This document shows, piece after piece, positions 42,383 to 43,681 of a stretch of 43,681 bases of DNA (positions are counted from its first letter, which is position 1; every line of letters starts with the position of its first letter). The translations under genes were made by a program, and so were the position numbers. The notes below the pieces were generated by a model. It had not been told where the DNA came from, made no database searches, and worked only from the letters and a program-made list of their open reading frames with translations. Origin of the DNA: Gemmatimonadales bacterium (GTDB lineage Bacteria; Gemmatimonadota; Gemmatimonadetes; Longimicrobiales; Gaopeijiaceae); NCBI GenBank assembly GCA_007695225.1, contig REED01000111.1, positions 1 through 43,681 of the forward strand, read 5' to 3'.

Positions 42383-43681
42383 GCCCGGCCATGACCCAGG
42401 GGCAGCGGCACGTGATCGGGACCGTCACCTTCGAGGTGGAGTCGAACGAGAACCTCCACTCCCTGGAATCCGCGGGGGGGCTGGCGGACTTCGTTCGGGA
42501 GCGACTCCTTCCCATGGCGGAGGAGCTCTTCGATGAGCTGGCCCCACCCGACCGGGTGGTCCGGATCGACCGCCTGGAGGTGGAACTCGATGGCGCCCTC
42601 TCCGGGCCCCACTGGGGGGATGCGGAGCCGGTGTTCAGGGAGCGACTGAGGGAGGCTCTCCTCCGGCAGCTCGCCGAAGAGGATGGGGGAGAGGTCGGGG
42701 GATCCGGGGGATCCGCCCCCACGGTGAAGACCCTTCTCCGCTCAGCGCTGGACGAACTCTCCTTCTTCCTCCGGACCGGCCTCACCTCCTGGTCCACCCC
42801 TGCTACCGGGGGTGAACCGCTGGACCACCTGGTCATGGAGGTGCTGGGGTCCGACCCCGACGCCTTCGTCTCCCTCCTCCGGGAAATGAGAGGTGAGCCC
42901 CGGACGCTGGACCGGTTTGTTCGGCAGATGGGGGACGGGACCCTGGCCCGGGTCCTGGAGACCCTCCTCCCCGGGGGGAACGGAATCGGGACCGCGTTCC
43001 TGGAGGAGTTCAATCGATGGAGCGCCCGAGAGGGTTCATCGGAGTCGGTGCGGGAGGGATGGAGGCGGGTCCTCTTCAGAGAACTCCTGGCGGCCCTCTC
43101 CCACGCGGGAGATGGGGGTCCTTCACAACGGCTGAAGCGAGCCCTCCCCACCCCCTCCCCTGAGCTCCCGGGGGAGCTGATCCAGTTGCTCCGCCGTCTC
43201 CCCCTCCCGTCGGGAGGAGGGAGGCTCCGGAGTCCCCTCCCTCCAGGCAGGGAGGGGGAGGGATCGCGGGAGGTCGCCAAGGGGACGCAGGAAGCGCCTG
43301 AGGTCGCGTCTCCCCTCCTCCGTTTGCAGGGGGCCCTTCGTAGGGGAGATCCCGCCGAGGTGGAGCGGGTGTGGGGGGAGGCGAAACGGTGGGATGAGCC
43401 CCTCCTTGTCCGAACCGCACGTTCCCTCCTGGCCGATCCGGAGCTCCGCTTCAAGGTGGCCTCCACCTTCCCCACCCGGCTCCTCATGGACCTGGCGGCG
43501 GTCCTGGAGCCCCGGGCTCCCGGCGCCCTCTGGCCCCTCCTCCTGGATGAAGAGTCGGGGAGGCCGGGTGGACGCCCCTGGCGCTGGGAGGAGGTGTTCA
43601 CCCGACTCCTCGGGCTCCCCGCACCCTTTTCCCCCCTCTCCCTCCAGGCGGAGGTGCGTGGGGCGGTTGGGGAGGGGGAAG
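42379..43681 (+). CDS. eCIS tape-measure protein, N-terminal part (Cis_TMP; cut by window end)
   Basis: An open frame of 434 codons that leaves the window without a stop. HVIGTVTFEVESNENLHSLE and then ELAPPDRVVRIDRLEVEL are the conserved start of the contractile-injection-system tape-measure family (Afp14 position). The rest is helical with repeated FLRTG, LLRxLP and WxxVLFRELLAAL-like segments, as in these proteins, which span the tube lumen and set its length. Its ATG overlaps the previous stop (ATGA). Further structural genes, in particular the AAA+ ATPase Afp15, should lie to the right. Confidence 0.88.
   Translation, partial: MSPAMTQGQRHVIGTVTFEVESNENLHSLESAGGLADFVRERLLPMAEELFDELAPPDRVVRIDRLEVELDGALSGPHWGDAEPVFRERLREALLRQLAEEDGGEVGGSGGSAPTVKTLLRSALDELSFFLRTGLTSWSTPATGGEPLDHLVMEVLGSDPDAFVSLLREMRGEPRTLDRFVRQMGDGTLARVLETLLPGGNGIGTAFLEEFNRWSAREGSSESVREGWRRVLFRELLAALSHAGDGGPSQRLKRALPTPSPELPGELIQLLRRLPLPSGGGRLRSPLPPGREGEGSREVAKGTQEAPEVASPLLRLQGALRRGDPAEVERVWGEAKRWDEPLLVRTARSLLADPELRFKVASTFPTRLLMDLAAVLEPRAPGALWPLLLDEESGRPGGRPWRWEEVFTRLLGLPAPFSPLSLQAEVRGAVGEGE

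Noticed and set aside
26648-43681. Contractile prophage or type VI secretion system
   Set aside because: No capsid, portal, terminase, integrase or lysis genes, and no TssJLM membrane complex or ClpV; Afp16, DUF5908, LysM hub and Cis_TMP point to eCIS.

Overview
The window is a very GC-rich stretch (roughly two thirds G+C) from a bacterium with dense, mostly operonic gene layout and many lipoprotein signals. The gene mix (periplasmic PQQ dehydrogenases, YejABEF-type peptide uptake, Big_2-domain lipoproteins, a Bacteroidota-style contractile injection system) suggests Gemmatimonadota or a related soil/sediment lineage. That placement is inference; there is no rRNA or universal marker here beyond a Sua5 homologue.

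Layout. 0.5-1.8 kb: Sua5/YrdC threonylcarbamoyl-AMP synthase (minus), divergent from a lipoprotein N-acyl-D-amino-acid deacylase (2.0-3.8 kb). 3.9-4.6 kb: a VapBC toxin-antitoxin pair (minus) with a near-perfect 27-bp palindrome just upstream of vapB. 4.7-9.5 kb: a degraded accessory block containing an IS91-like transposase remnant, two directly repeated 138-bp elements (R1), a lipoprotein built of 104-residue tandem repeats, and a small lipoprotein behind a 12-bp tandem repeat. 9.7-11.8 kb: membrane-anchored PQQ dehydrogenase. 11.8-12.2 kb: a 142-bp repeat (R2) joined to a truncated SnoaL-like pseudogene. 12.3-18.9 kb: a five-gene, translationally coupled ABC peptide transporter of YejABE type with two ATPases. 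18.9-23.3 kb (minus): a truncated M24 peptidase, then a six-gene Mrp/Mbh-like cation-antiporter operon F-G-(DUF4040+B)-C-D-E with no full MrpA. 23.5-26.5 kb: a second R2 copy, a quinohemoprotein alcohol-dehydrogenase-like gene frameshifted at a run of nine G, and a secreted SnoaL-like protein.

26.6 kb to the end: an extracellular contractile injection system (eCIS, a phage-tail-like particle of the Afp/PVC/MAC/AlgoCIS kind), running off the right edge. One plus-strand operon encodes, in order, an Afp16-like cap, a second putative cap/adaptor, a single sheath, tube protein, Afp5-like tube adaptor, DUF5908 small protein, LysM baseplate hub (Afp7-like), VgrG-like spike, PAAR tip, gp25-like wedge, a 1318-residue baseplate-J protein, a fibre-like protein, a second large baseplate wedge and the start of the tape-measure protein. 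Most neighbours overlap or are separated by 1-66 bases, as expected for co-assembled parts. A DUF4157 protein with an intact HEAFH motif is transcribed divergently from the operon and is the best effector candidate in view. The AAA+ ATPase (Afp15) is not in the window and would be expected to the right.

The eCIS with its divergent DUF4157 gene is the most notable system. Secondary points are the MrpA-less antiporter operon, the R1 and R2 repeats at the edges of accessory modules, and a pseudogene carrying a 13-bp duplication and a 1-bp loss that almost cancel.
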